Below are positions 12,276 through 24,299 of a stretch of 64,000 nt of DNA, piece after piece. The notes beneath the pieces were generated by a model. It saw only the letters and a program-made list of their open reading frames with translations, was not told the DNA's origin and did no database searches. This DNA is from Chamaecyparis obtusa (Eukaryota; Streptophyta; Pinopsida; Cupressales; Cupressaceae), in NCBI GenBank assembly GCA_027943335.1, contig BSBK01000765.1, positions 441,001-505,000 of the forward strand. The letters run 5' to 3'. How positions within the stretch are numbered: position 1 is the stretch's first letter; every line of letters begins with the position of its first letter. A program made the translations under genes and the position numbers.

Positions 12276-12430
12276 TTACTCTTTCTCACTCTCACTCTCC
12301 TCTCTCATCTCTTTCTCTCCTCTCTCTCCCTCTCTCACATAGAGAGAGAGAGAGATCTCACTCACCTTTCTCTCTCCTCTCTTTCTCTCCTCTCTCCTCT
12401 ATTTCTCTCTCACCTAGAGAGAGAGAGAGA
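12276..12430. repeat. CT/GA microsatellite at the left edge of the satellite
   Basis: Long polypyrimidine tracts (CTCTCTCC variants) interrupted twice by GAGAGAGAGAGA. A similar CT tract sits at the right edge of the satellite (19582-19622). Confidence 0.9.
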
Positions 12431-15400
12431 GGACCCCTTAGGACATAATTGAGGGTTCTAATATGTTTAATGGGGTCATGAGGACTTTCTAGTAGTCCTA
12501 ACACATGATAAGGTGTACTAGGACCCATAGGAAGTCCTCATGACCCCTTTCGACACATTTGAATTCTCAAGTGTGTCCTAAGGGGTCATAGGACCTCTTA
12601 GGACACACTTGAGGTTTTTAATGTGTTGAAAGGAGTGATGAGGACTTCCTAGAGGTCCTAATGTGTGATAAGGCATACTAGGACCCCTAGGAAGTCCTCA
12701 TGACCCCTTTCAACACATTTGAATGCACAAGTATATCCTAAGTAGTCATAGGACCACTCAGGACACACTTGAGGGTTCTAATGTCTCCAAAGGCATCATG
12801 AGAACTTCTTAGGGGTCTTAAAATGTGATAAGGCATACTAGGACCCCTAGGAAGTCCTCATGACCCCTTTCAACACATTAGAACCCTCAAGTGTGTCCTG
12901 AGGGGTCCTATGACCCCTCAGGACACACTTGACGGTTCTAATGTGTCGAAAGGGGTCATGAGGACTTCGTAGGGGTCCTAACATGTGATAAGGTGTACTA
13001 GGACCCCTAGGATGTCCTCATGACCCCTTTCAACACATTTGAATGCTCAAGTGTGTCCTAAGGGGTTGTAGGACCCCTTAGGAAACACTTGAGGGTTCTA
13101 ATGTGTCAAAAGAGGTCATGAGGACTTCCTAGGGGTCCTAACATGTGATAAGGTGTACTAGGATGCCTAGGAAGTCCTCATCATGCCTTTACACACATTT
13201 GAATGCTCAATTGTGTCCTAAGGGGTCGTAGGACCCCTTAGGACACACTTGAGAGTTCTAATGTGTCAAATGGAGTCATGAGGACTTCCTAAGGGTCATA
13301 ACATGTGATAAGGTGTACTAGGACCCCTAGGAAGTCCTCTTGACCCCTTTCGCCACATTTGAATGTTCAAGTGTGTCTTAAGGGGTTGTAGGACCCCTTA
13401 GGAGACACTTGAGGGTTCTAATGTGTTGAATGGGGTCAAGAGGACTTCCTAGGGGTCCTAATGCAAGATAAGGCATACTAGGGCCCCTAGGAAGTCCTCA
13501 TGACCCCTTTCGACATATTTGAATGCTCAATTGTGTCCTAAGGGGTCCTAATGTGTGATAAGGCATACTACGACCCCTAGGAAGTCCTCATGACCCCTTT
13601 CGACACATTTGAATGCTCAAGTGTGTCCTAACGAGTCATAGGACCCCTTAGGAAACACTTGAGCTTTCAAATGTGTCGAAAGGGGTCATGGGGACTTCCT
13701 AGGGATCCTAACACATGATAAGGTATACTAGGATCCCTAAGAAGTCCTCATGACCCCTTTTGAAACATTTGAATGCTCAAGTGTGTCCTCAGGGGTTGTA
13801 GGACCCCTCAAGACACACTTGAAGGTTCTAATGTGTCCAAAGGGCTCATGAGGACTTCCTAGGGGTCCTAATGCATGATAAAATATTCTAGGACCCCTAG
13901 GAAGTCCTCATGACCCCTTTTGACACATTTAAATACTCAAGTGTGTCCTAATGTGTCATAAGACCCCTTAGGGCACACTTCAACATTCAAATGTGCTCAA
14001 AGTGGTCATGGGGACTTCATAGGGGTGCTAACACATGATAAGGCATACTAGTACCCCTAGGAAGTTTTCACAACCCCTTTCAAGACATTTAAATTCTCAA
14101 GTGTGTCCCAAGGGGTCGTAGGACCCCTTAGGACACCCTTGAGCATTCTAATGTGTCAAAAAGGGTCATGAGGACTTCCTAGGGGTCCTAACACATGATA
14201 AGGCATACTAGGACCCCTAGGAAGTCCTCATGACCCCTTTCGACTCATTTGAATGCTCAAGGGTGTCCTAAGGGGTCATGGGACCCCTTAGGACACACTT
14301 GAGGGTTTTAATATTTTGAAAGGGGTCATGAGGAATTCCTAGGGGTCCTAACACGTGATAAGGCATACTAGGATGCATAGGAAGTCCTCATGACCCCTTT
14401 CAACACATTTGAATGCTCAATTATATCCTAAGGGGTCGTAGGACTCCTCAGCACACACTTTAGGGTTCTAATGTGTCGAATGGGGTCATTAGGATATCCT
14501 ATGGGTCCTAGCATGTGATAAGGTGTACTAGGACCCCTAGGAAGTCCTCATGACCTGTTTTGACACATTTGAGCCCTCAAGTGTGTCATAAGGGGTCGTA
14601 GGACCCCTTAGGACACACTTGAGGGCTCAAATGTGTCGAAAGGGTCATGAGGAATTCCTAGGAGTCCTAATGTGTGATAAGGTGTACTAAGACCACTAGG
14701 AAGTTCTCATGACCCCTTTCAACACATTTGAATGCTCAAGTGTGTTCCAAGGGGTTGTAGGACCCCTTAGGACACACTTGGGGGTTCTAATGTGTCGATA
14801 TGGGTCATGAGAACTTCTTAGGGGTCCTACCATGTGATAAGACATACTAAGACTGCTAGGAAGTCCTCATGACCTCTTTCAACACATTTGAATGCTCAAG
14901 TGTGACCTAATGAGTCGTAGGACCCTTTAGGATGTACTTGAGCATTCAAATGTCTTGATATGGGTCATGGGGACTTCCTAGGGGTCCTAACACATGATAA
15001 GGCATACTAGAACCCCTTGGAAGTGCTCATGACCCCTTTCGACATATTTGAATGCTCAAGTTTGTCCTAAGGGGTTGTAAGACCCCTCAAGACACACTTG
15101 AGGGTTCTAATGTGTCGAAAGGGGTCGTGAGGACTTCCTAGGGGTTCTAATGCATGATAAAGCATACTAGGACCCCTAGGAAGTCCTCATGACCCCTTTC
15201 AACACATTAGAACACTCAAGAGTGTCCTAAGGTGTCTTACGACCCCCTTAGGACACACTTGAGGGTTCTAATGTGTCGAAAGAGGTCATGAGGACTTCCT
15301 AGGGGTCCTAACTTGTGATAAGGTGTACTAAGACTCCTAGGAAATCTTCATGACACTTTTTGACACATTTGACTGCTCAAGTGTGTCCTAACGGGTTGTA

Positions 15401-18400
15401 GGAACCCTTAGGACACACTTGAGGGTTCAAATATGTTGAAATGGGTGATAAGGACTTCCTAGGGGTCCTAGTGCGTGATATGGCATACTAGGACCCCTAG
15501 GAAGTCCTAGTGACCCGTTTTGACACATTTGAATACTCAAGTGTGTCCTGATGAGTCATAGGACCCCTTAGGACACACTTGAGCATTTAAATGTGTTGAA
15601 AGTAGTCATGGGGACTTCCTAGGGGTCCTAATGCTTAAAAAGGCATACTAGGACCCCTAGGCAGTCCTCATGACCCATTTCAACACATTTGAATGCTCAA
15701 GTGTGTCGTAAGGGGTCGTAGGACCCCTTAGGATAGACTTGAGGGTTCTAATGTGTCGAAAGGGGTCATTAGGACTTCCTAGGGGTCCTAAAGTGTGATA
15801 AGGCATACTAGGACCCCTAGGATGTCCTCATGACCCCTTTTGACTCATTTGAATGCTCAAGTGTGTCCTAATGGGTCGTAGGACCCCTTAGGACACACTT
15901 GAGGGTTCTAATGTGTTGAAAGGTGTCATGAGCACTTTCTAGGGGTCCTAACATGTGATAAGGTGTACTAGGACCCCTAGCAAGTCCTCATGCCCCTTTT
16001 GACACATTTGAATGCTTAAGTGTGTCCTAAGTGGTCGAAGGACCTCTTAGGACACACATGAGGGTTCTATTGTGTCGAAATGAGTCATGAGGACTTCTTA
16101 GGGGTCCTAACATGTGATAGGCATACTAGGACCCCTTGGAAGTCCTCATGACCCATTTTGACACATTTGAATGCTCAAGTGTGTCCTAACGAGTTGTAGG
16201 ACCTCGTTGGACATACTTGAGCATTTAAATGTGTCAAAAGGGGTCATGGGGGCTTCCTAGGGGTCCTAACATGTGATAAGGCATACTAGGACCCCTAAGA
16301 AGTCCTCATGAACCCTTTTCACACATTAGAACCCTTGAGTGTGTCCTAAGGGGTCATAGGACCCCTTAGGACACACTTGAGGGTTATAATGTGTTGAAAG
16401 GGGTCATGAGGACTTCCTAGGGGTCCTAACATTTGATAAGATGTACTATGACCTATAGGAAGTCCTCATGACATCTTTTGACACATTTGAAAGCTTAAGT
16501 GTGCCCTAAGGGGTCGTAGGACCCCTCAAGACACACTTAAGGGTTCTAATGTGTTGAAAGGGGTCATGAGGACTTCCTACGAGTCCTAGTACACCTTATC
16601 ATGTGTTAGGACCCCTAGCAAGTTCTCATGACCCCTTTCGAGAAATTATAACCCTCAAGTGTGTCCTAAGGGGTCCTACGACCTCTTCTAATAGACTTGA
16701 GGGTTATAATGTGTTGAAAGGAGTCATGAGCACTTCCTAGGGTTCCTAACACGTGATAAGCCCTACTAAGACCCCTAGGAAGTACTCATGACCCCTTTCG
16801 ACACATTTGAATGCTCAAGTGTGTCCTAAGGGGTCGTAGGACCCTTTAGGACACACTTGAGAGTTCTAATGTATTGAAATGGGTCATGAGGACTTTCTAG
16901 GGGTCCTAATGCATGATTAGGGGTACTAGGACCCCTAAGAAGTCCTCATTATGCCTTTCAAAACATTTGAATCCTCAAGTGTGTCCTAATGAGTCGTAGG
17001 ACACCTTAGGACACACTTGAGTGTTCAAATGTGTTGAAAGTGGTCATGGGGACTTCTAAAGGGTTCTAACATGTACTAGGACTCCTAAGAAGTCCTCATG
17101 ACACCTTTTGACACATTTGAATGCTCAAGTGTTTTCTAAGGGGTCGTAGTACCCCTCAGGACACACTTGAGGGTTCTAATGTGTCGAAAGGGGTCATGAG
17201 GACTTCCTAGGGGTCCTAATGCATGATAGGGAATAATAGAACTCCTAGGAATTCCTCATGACCCCTTTCGATGAAATTGAATGGTCAAGTGTGTCCTAAG
17301 GGGTCGTAGGACACTGGAGGACACACTCAAGGGTTCTAATGTGTCAAAATGGGTCATGAGGACTTCCTAGGGGTCCTAACACATGATAAGGCATATTAGG
17401 ACCCCTAGGAAGTCCTCATGACCTGTTTTGACACATTTGAATGCTCAAGTGTGTCGTAAGGAGTCGTAGAACCCCTTAGGACACACTTGAGGGTTCTAAT
17501 GTGTTGAATGGGGTCATGAGGACTTCCTAGGGGTCCTAATGTGTGATAAGGCATAGTAGGACCCCTAAGAAGTCTTCATGAGACCTTTTGACACATTTGA
17601 ATGCTCAAGTTTGTCCTAAAGGGTTCTAGGACCCCTCAAGACACACTTATGGGTTCTAATGTGTCCAATGGGGTCATGAGGACTTCCTAGGGGTCCTAAT
17701 GCATGATAAGGTGTACTAGGACCTCTAGGAAATCATCATTACCCCTTTCAACACATTGGAATGCTCAAGTGTGTCCTAAGGGGTTGTAGGACTCCTTAGG
17801 ACACACTTGAGGGTTCTAATGTGTTGAATGTGGTCATGAAGACTTCCTAGGGGTCCTAATTCATGATAAGGTGAATTAGGACCCCTAGGAAGTACTCATG
17901 ACCCCTTTTGACACATTAGAAAGCTCAAGTGTGTCCTAAAGAGTCGTAGGACCCCTTAGGACACACTTGCATGTTCAAATGTGTCAAAAGGGGTCATGGG
18001 GAATTCTTAGGTGTCCTAATGCATGATAAGGCATGCTAGGACCCCTAGGAAGTCCACATGACTCCTTTAAACACATTTGAATGTTCAAGTGTGTCCTAAA
18101 GAGTCCTAGGACTCCTTACGACACACTTGAGGGTAGTAATGTGTTGAATGGGGTCATGAGGACTTCCTAGGGGTCCTAACGCATGATAAGGCATACTAGG
18201 ACCCCTAGGAAGTCCTAATGACCCCTTTCAACACATTTGAATGCTCAAGTGTCTCCTAAGGGATCGTAGGACCCCTTAGGAGACACTTGAGAATTCTAAT
18301 GTGTCGAATGGGTTCATGATGATTTCTTAGGGGTCCTAATGCGTGATAAAGTGTACTAGGACCCCTAGGAAGTCCTCATGACCCCTTTCGACACATTTGA

Positions 18401-19581
18401 ATATTCAAGTGTGTCCTAAGGGGTCTTAACATGTGATAAGGTGTACTAGGACCCCTAGGATATCCACATGACCCCTTTTGACATAGTTGAATGCTCAAGT
18501 GTGTGCTAAGGGGTCGTAGGAGCCCTCAGGACACACTTGAGGGTTCTAATGTGTCAAATGGGGTCATGAGGACTTCCTAGGAGTCCTAACATGTGATAAG
18601 GTGTACTAGGACCCCTAGGAATTCCTCATGACCCATTTTGACACATTGGAATGCTCTAGTGTCTCATAAGGGGTCGTAGGACCCCTTAGGACACACTTGA
18701 GGGTTCTAATGTGTCGAATGGGGTCATGAGGACTTCATAGGGGTCTTAATGCATGATAAGACATACTAGGACCCCTAGGAAGTCCTCATGATCCATTTCG
18801 ATACATTAGAATTCTCAAGTGTGTCCTAAGGTGTCGTAGGACACCTTAGGACACACTTGAGGGTTCTAATGTGTCGAATGGAGTCATGAGGACTTCCTAG
18901 GGGTCCTAACATGTGATAAGGCATAATAGGACCCCTAGGAAGTCCTCATGACCCCTTTCAACACATTTTAATGCTCAAGTGTGTTCTATGACCCCTTCGA
19001 ACACACTTGAGCATTCAAATGTTTTGAAAGGGGTCATGAGGACTTCCTTAGGGTCCTATTACATGTTATCATGTGTTAGTAGCCCTAGGAAGTCCTCCGG
19101 ACTCCTTTCGACACATTAGAACCCTCAAGTGTTTTCTAAGGGGTACTACTACCCCTTAGGACACACTTGAGTATTTAAATGTGTCAAAATGGGTCATGAA
19201 GACTTCCTAGGGGTCCTAGTATGCCTTATCATGCATTAGGATGCCTAGGAAGACCTCATGACCCCTTTCGACACATTAGAACCCTCAAGTTTGTCCCAAG
19301 GGGTCCTACGACCCCTTAGGACACACTTGAGAATTAAAATGTGTCAAAAGGGGTCATAAGGACTATCTAGGGGTTCTAACGCATGATAATGGGTACTAGG
19401 ACACCTAGGATGTCCCAATGACCCCTTCCGACACATTTGAATGCTCAAGTGTGTCCTAAGGGGTCCTACAACCCCTAAGGACATATTTGAGGGTTATAGT
19501 GTTTTAAAAGGGGTCATGGGGACTTCCTAGGTGTCCTATTACCCCTTATCACATGTTAGGACCCCTAAGAATTCCTCATGA
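12431..19581. repeat. 160-bp palindromic satellite array, about 45 units
   Basis: The landmark GGACCCCTAGGAAGTCCTCA recurs every 160 bp (12841, 13001, 13161, 13321 and so on). Each unit is two arms of about 68 bp that are reverse complements of each other (GGACCCCTAGGAAGTCC...CCTAAGGGGTC and GGACCCCTTAGG...GACTTCCTAGGGGTCC) plus an asymmetric spacer of 22 bp (TAACATGTGATAAGG...). The array is thus a chain of potential hairpins or cruciforms. Units differ by scattered substitutions. Shortened units with one arm missing occur near 13540, 18425 and 18985. In at least four units the spacer is inverted. Confidence 0.95.
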
Positions 19582-19622
19582 TCTCTCTCTCTCTCTCTCT
19601 CTCCCCTCTCTCTCTCTCTCTT
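19582..19622. repeat. CT microsatellite at the right edge of the satellite
   Basis: About 40 bp of CT repeats with one CCCC interruption, closing the satellite array. Confidence 0.9.
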
Positions 19623-19630
19623 TCATCTAG

Positions 19631-19696
19631 AGCCTTCACCTCCACTTTTTAATGTATATTTAAAGGTTTCATATAACTTTTTGTGGACAATGTATC
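19631..19696 (-). pseudogene. Duplicated fragment of the element A transposase
   Basis: This 66-bp stretch matches 10493-10556 inside the transposase pseudogene, in the same orientation and with a few differences; both contain CCTCCACTTTTTAATGTATA. It abuts the CT tract that ends the satellite array, so transposase-derived DNA flanks the array on both sides. Confidence 0.8.
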
Positions 19697-20251
19697 TTAA
19701 ATGTTCTTACATCAATTTTTATGCCACTGTTAGTTTCTAGAATAGATGATGTGTGTATGGTGGTTCTTCAATTGTGTGAAATTTCTTTTCAAGATTTAAA
19801 AATCAATTGATCGTATTCAATCAAGGAGAAGTCCATTGACATCTACTTATTCAGTATAGTCATACCGCAGAAATTACAAGGAGTTTGTAGAAAAATCCTG
19901 TGTTGGATATTTTCAAGAGGATTTGGACTAAAACTGTCTATCCTCAAATCAACTATGCAGGTATTTTTTTGAAATCATTTTGTATATCAAATAATATAAT
20001 ACATACTAATATAAATATTTATATTATAATATTTATGCTATGCTATTATTATTTAATATTAATATTTAAAATGAAATTAATATTAACATAACAAAAATAT
20101 AATTTAATATGAAACTTGAATTAGTATTAACATAAAAAGAATACAACTTAATTTATAACATAATTAATATTACTATAAATTAATAACATTTATTATGAAA
20201 CTTGAATTTGGGAAAAGCGGGGTATTTGAAATTTCAAAATAGGCGAGCTTT
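19697..20251. other. AT-rich segment of element A, no gene seen
   Basis: AT-rich DNA rich in TAATATTAATAT-type runs. Nothing recognisable is coded. Confidence 0.4.
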
Positions 20252-20335
20252 ATCGGATATTCGATATTATCGGAAATCCAAAAATATCAGATATCTAATT
20301 TTATTGGATATCTAATTTTATCAGATATCTAATTA
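20252..20335. repeat. GATATC-rich palindromic block 3
   Basis: Several ATCAGATATCTAATTTTATT-type units and their complements. In reverse complement it is preceded by ACCAAGCCTAATTAGATATC, similar to the ACCTAAAGGCAAAATCAGATATC that leads into block 1. This supports an inverted relation between the two ends of element A. Confidence 0.5.
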
Positions 20336-21142
20336 GGCTTGGTATTTGTTTTGGAATTACCCAATGTGGGTGGTCAACCCTTTAGGCGTGTTTGAGGAGA
20401 TAGTTCTTGATACCGAGACTTTGACCATGTAGCTGACGAATATTTTTTCACCTGAAATTGATGAAACAAAAAGGGTTTCTTAAAGACATTATCAGCTTTC
20501 CATTGATATAATTGGTGTCAAATTTTGAGTTCTATAAGTAATTATTACTTATTTTTCAATTATGTTATCTTTAAAGTCAGAACTGACATATTGATTGAAA
20601 AAAAACTATAACTTTCAAACCGTTTAACCTTTTTGAAATTCAAAACATGCATCACATTCTATGCTTTGGCTACTATCAGAAAAAAAAAGTTTTGAATTTG
20701 GGAAAATTTTGAATTAGTTAAGGTGGTCAGACATGAGAGTTTTTTTATTCTAAAAAAGTTGTAGCAGAAAATTCATAATTAATTATCTATTTAACCAAAA
20801 ATTACAAAAAAACATGCGTCTCACATCCGGGCATGAGTCTACTACTTATATCTAGAATCTTGGGAAAATATATCATCATTTGATTGTGATTAAGGTGGTC
20901 AAACATACATGTACTTTTTATCTTTTCCCTAAAAATTTTGTAGTACTGCATTAAAATCTAAAATTTTGAACAATTAGACCAAACAAATTTCAAATAAGGG
21001 CTAGTAGTTTAGAAAATATATTCAATTTCCTACAAATTCTATTCTTACAACTTTTTCACATAAGGTTCATAAGATGTTCAACCTTTTACGTCAAGTTGAC
21101 TAACTCTGATTTTCTAATTTTTCATTGCCACATAAGGCCATA
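20336..21142. other. Right subterminal region of element A, no gene seen
   Basis: About 800 bp between GATATC block 3 and the right terminus; the left end has only about 120 bp in the same place. No open frame of note was seen. Confidence 0.4.
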
Positions 21143-21172
21143 GTTTGGTATACCATGATCCTGCACATACCC
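21143..21172 (-). repeat. Element A right terminal inverted repeat
   Basis: Inverse match to 2301-2330, followed directly by the ATA target duplication at 21173-21175 and then by element B coding sequence. Confidence 0.8.
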
Positions 21173-21175
21173 ATA

Positions 21176-24100
21176 GATTAAGAAAATATGATCGAACAAT
21201 GGATGACAAAAAATATCATACAAAACATAATCAAGATCAACCTGTTGAAGTTCAGGAAGAACCTATTGATATTCAAGAAGATGTAATTCAAGCAGGGGGA
21301 CAAATTGGTAGTTCTAGAGGTGGAAATATATCTTTTGGCATGGGTAATTTGATGGAGATGAATGAGGATTCACTTTTTAGTCAAATTTCATCTAAAGAAA
21401 TGTTCTTTGAAAGTACAATTAAAACTCATTGAAAAAAACTTTGGGATGAATATTTTGAAAATAAAAGTATGGTTGCAAGAGCTCAATTATTTGTAAGGTT
21501 ATTCAATAAAAAAGAAATGACTCCTATTTTGGAGTTTTTGGGTGTTGAAAACAAGAAAAAATTAGGAGATGATGTAAATTGAATAATAGTTCAAAATTTG
21601 CAAGATGCATTGAACATAAATTAACTCAAGTTGAGGAGCTGATTTAAGTGTTGCACGTAGAGTAATTATGACTACTTTATCTAGTAGGAGGTTGACATAG
21701 AGAAAACAAGTGCATGCAATTTTTGATTTACTAAATGTATCTAGAAGAACTATTCAAAGATATATTAGGAAAAGAAATATGTTAGATGAAAACATTGAAA
21801 AAAATTGGGTAAATATTTGTAGGCTTCCTCGAAAAGATAGAATTTTTAAAGATGCAAAAAAATGGTCATTGAATATTGGACCGCTCACTCTCATGTTTCT
21901 TCTAATAGAAGGGATACAATACAAATAAAAGATGAAGAGAATGGTATGAAAATTGGACATCCAAAATATTTTATAGATACAACACAAAGTGAATTATTTG
22001 AAGCATTCAAGAAAGAATTTTTAGATGTGAAAATATGTCAAAGAATGTTTGAGAGGTTGCGCCCTTGCTTTGTATGCATAAATAAGGTTCGTGAAACTTG
22101 TTGTTGTCGAAAACATGTTGAGTTTCATCTATAATTGTAATCATATAAAAAAGTTATGGAAGTTCTTGATTCAAATATGGCCATCCCTGAAAGTACAACA
22201 CAATTTGTGAAGTCTATTTTATGTGATAAATTAGAAGATTCAGATGAGTTCAAAGTATAGTGTATAAAGAATGCATGCAGTGATTGTGGAGATTTGCATA
22301 AATTTCCATTGGAAATTGAGAATATTAATGTTTCAACACCAATTTTGTGGAAAAGATTTGAATATGACACATATCGAACAAAGAGCAGAGATGAATCTAA
22401 AAACATTGTATTAAAGGAGAGTGAATTACCTTATCTTGAGTTTATGACTAGATTTCGTACTCTAATTTATCCACATATCCATCATTGTCATGGTGCATGA
22501 TGGCATGCTAAATAGTTTTGTGATTCCAAAGATTATTTTTCACCTGGTTGTATTCTTTCAATTATACATTTATCTGAGAACTATCCATTTTCCCCTCAAA
22601 AAGAGCTTCAAGCTCAATATTATCATTCTGATTAGGTTGCAATATTTGTGCAAGTGACCTATAGACATGCATAATATGATTTGGATGAGGTAGAAAGTCT
22701 TGATACAAATGAACGCATTATCATCAAGGAGGTTCATTTCTCTATTAGTGATGATAAGGTTCATGATAGGAGCTATGTGGCTCATTGTTTTGTAATGTTT
22801 TTTGAAGATATTGCAAATCGCAGGATAAAGGCTTTGCAACACTAGATTTCGTCTAATGGATGTGCAAGTACGTGTATTGATACTTCAATTTATTTTCATT
22901 TTCATTTAATTATTTGTTAAATTATTAAAGGATGACATGTATGTATGCATCTACAACTTAATTTTGTAGGACAATTTAAATTTGCAAAAGCCTTTAATTG
23001 GCTAGCCATGCAACATGCTAGATGCAATGTTAAGTTTTTGTGGAACTTCTTTGAAAGTGGACATGGAAAAGGAGAGCACAATGGAGCAGGAGCATGTGTG
23101 AAGCGTGGACTTCACCAATATGAACTTGTAGGTACAAATGATATTTAATATATATATATATATATATCAAATAATATAATTTTAGCTTAGATCCATTTTC
23201 TTTAAAATGGTAATTCAGAAATGTATAGGTAACATGATAGAGAATTCAAAGAAAATTGTTGAATGGTGCCAAATTCATTTTTCTCCTCGGGACACTAAAT
23301 ATAACAAACATTATTTTTGGGAAGTGAAAGGTAATTTATATTTTGTTGTAAAATATTAAATTTTAAATTTGATTTCGTGTTCATTCTATCTTTTCATAAT
23401 TGTTGATCTAAAAATGTGCAACTTTCATTTCACATTTGTAATAGATATAGACCGATCTAATCCTTACAATTGTCAAAGAATTGTTGGTATTAGAAGTTTA
23501 CATCAATTGATCACTACAGGACAACACAAGCCTCTTTTGATTCAAGTAAGAGAAAAATCTTGTTTTTGTGCTCATTGTATTGAGGACAATCCATTGATTC
23601 AATGTGAGAATATTGCAAATGGATATGTTTCACGATGGGATATGAAGGAGTTAATCAGAATGCCTCCTTATGAAGATGATGACATTGACATAAACATTCA
23701 TGATCATATATATTCAGCTAATTATGAGCGTGTTTCTAATTTAGTTTTTATAGGTGTGTGCACATGCATGTTATTTTATTTAGTTTTAATTTATCTTAAG
23801 TGATGTTTAATTTTAATATAATCCATTTGTATAGGTGATATTTTTGTTGTAGTTGCAGATCTTGACAATGTAGAAAGTGTAGATTATTATCTACTAAGAT
23901 GCACAAAATAAAAACACAAGTTGACAAAACAAACTGTAGATGATGATGAAAAGACATATCCAATTGGTTCAGTTGTTATTGAAGGAACCTATTATCAAAA
24001 AATAAAGGTTGACATAAATGGTGTTCAATTTATTAAGTACATGTGTGAAAAAAATTTCTACAGTACAGTCACTTGGTTATAGCAACAAAGTTGCAATTCG

Positions 24101-24222
24101 AGGCATTGCAAAAAAGAGGACGTGGCAATCAGAAGTGGAGGTTGTCTATTGAAGAACATGAAATTTTTTTGGAGATAATAAAAGATAGAGAGGATCTAGA
24201 CTATATGTATGAGGAGCTTTAA
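21176..24222 (+). pseudogene. Element B transposase (main body, 5 exons, decayed)
   Basis: Continues the frame begun at 2282. Segments, with GT/AG junctions that join in frame: 21176-22867, 22970-23131, 23229-23330, 23445-23753 and 23835-24222. It is homologous along its length to the element A transposase: VSRRTIQRYIRKR (helix-turn-helix-like), HPKYFIDTTQSELFEAF, RLRPCFVCINKVRETCCC, NACSDCGDLHKFPLE, LSENYPFSPQKELQAQYY, FFESGHGKGEHNGAGACVKR, KSCFCAHCIEDNPLIQCE and, at the C-terminus, WRLSIEEHEIFLEIIKDRED. A 7-A run at 21855-21861 marks one frameshift, another lies near 21620-21640, and several stops are present. Expected catalytic Asp before ENY is His in my reading. The four introns fall where the element A gene is continuous. 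Transcribed toward accessory gene B. Confidence 0.7.
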
Positions 24223-24299
24223 AACTCTATAAGCTTCATGATAAACTTCCTTTTGTAGCTCTTGTACTTTCATATTTGAACTCTATAGTTTGAAGTTTT

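Larger units (their letters stand above)
2301..21172. mobile_element. Element A: inner two-gene DNA transposon (18,872 bp)
   Basis: Bounded by inverted termini of about 30 bp: GGGTTATGTGTAGGATC on the left and, in reverse complement, GGGTATGTGCAGGATC on the right. They differ by one indel and two substitutions. A 3-bp direct repeat ATA lies immediately outside each end (2298-2300, 21173-21175). Inside, in order: a GATATC-rich block, accessory gene A (plus), a 358-bp tandem repeat, the transposase pseudogene (minus), a second GATATC block, the 160-bp satellite array, a duplicated transposase fragment and a third GATATC block. Most of the length is repeat expansion; the gene-bearing part is about 10 kb. 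Confidence 0.8.

Noticed and set aside
12431..19581. CRISPR-like array
   Set aside because: Regular spacing, but the whole 160-bp unit is repeated with no unique spacers, the unit is palindromic, and the context is a plant transposon.
20252..21172. GATATC block 3 as the promoter of transposase B
   Set aside because: The rejoined frame and the ATA duplication place 20252-21172 inside element A, so this block is A's right subterminal region rather than B's promoter.
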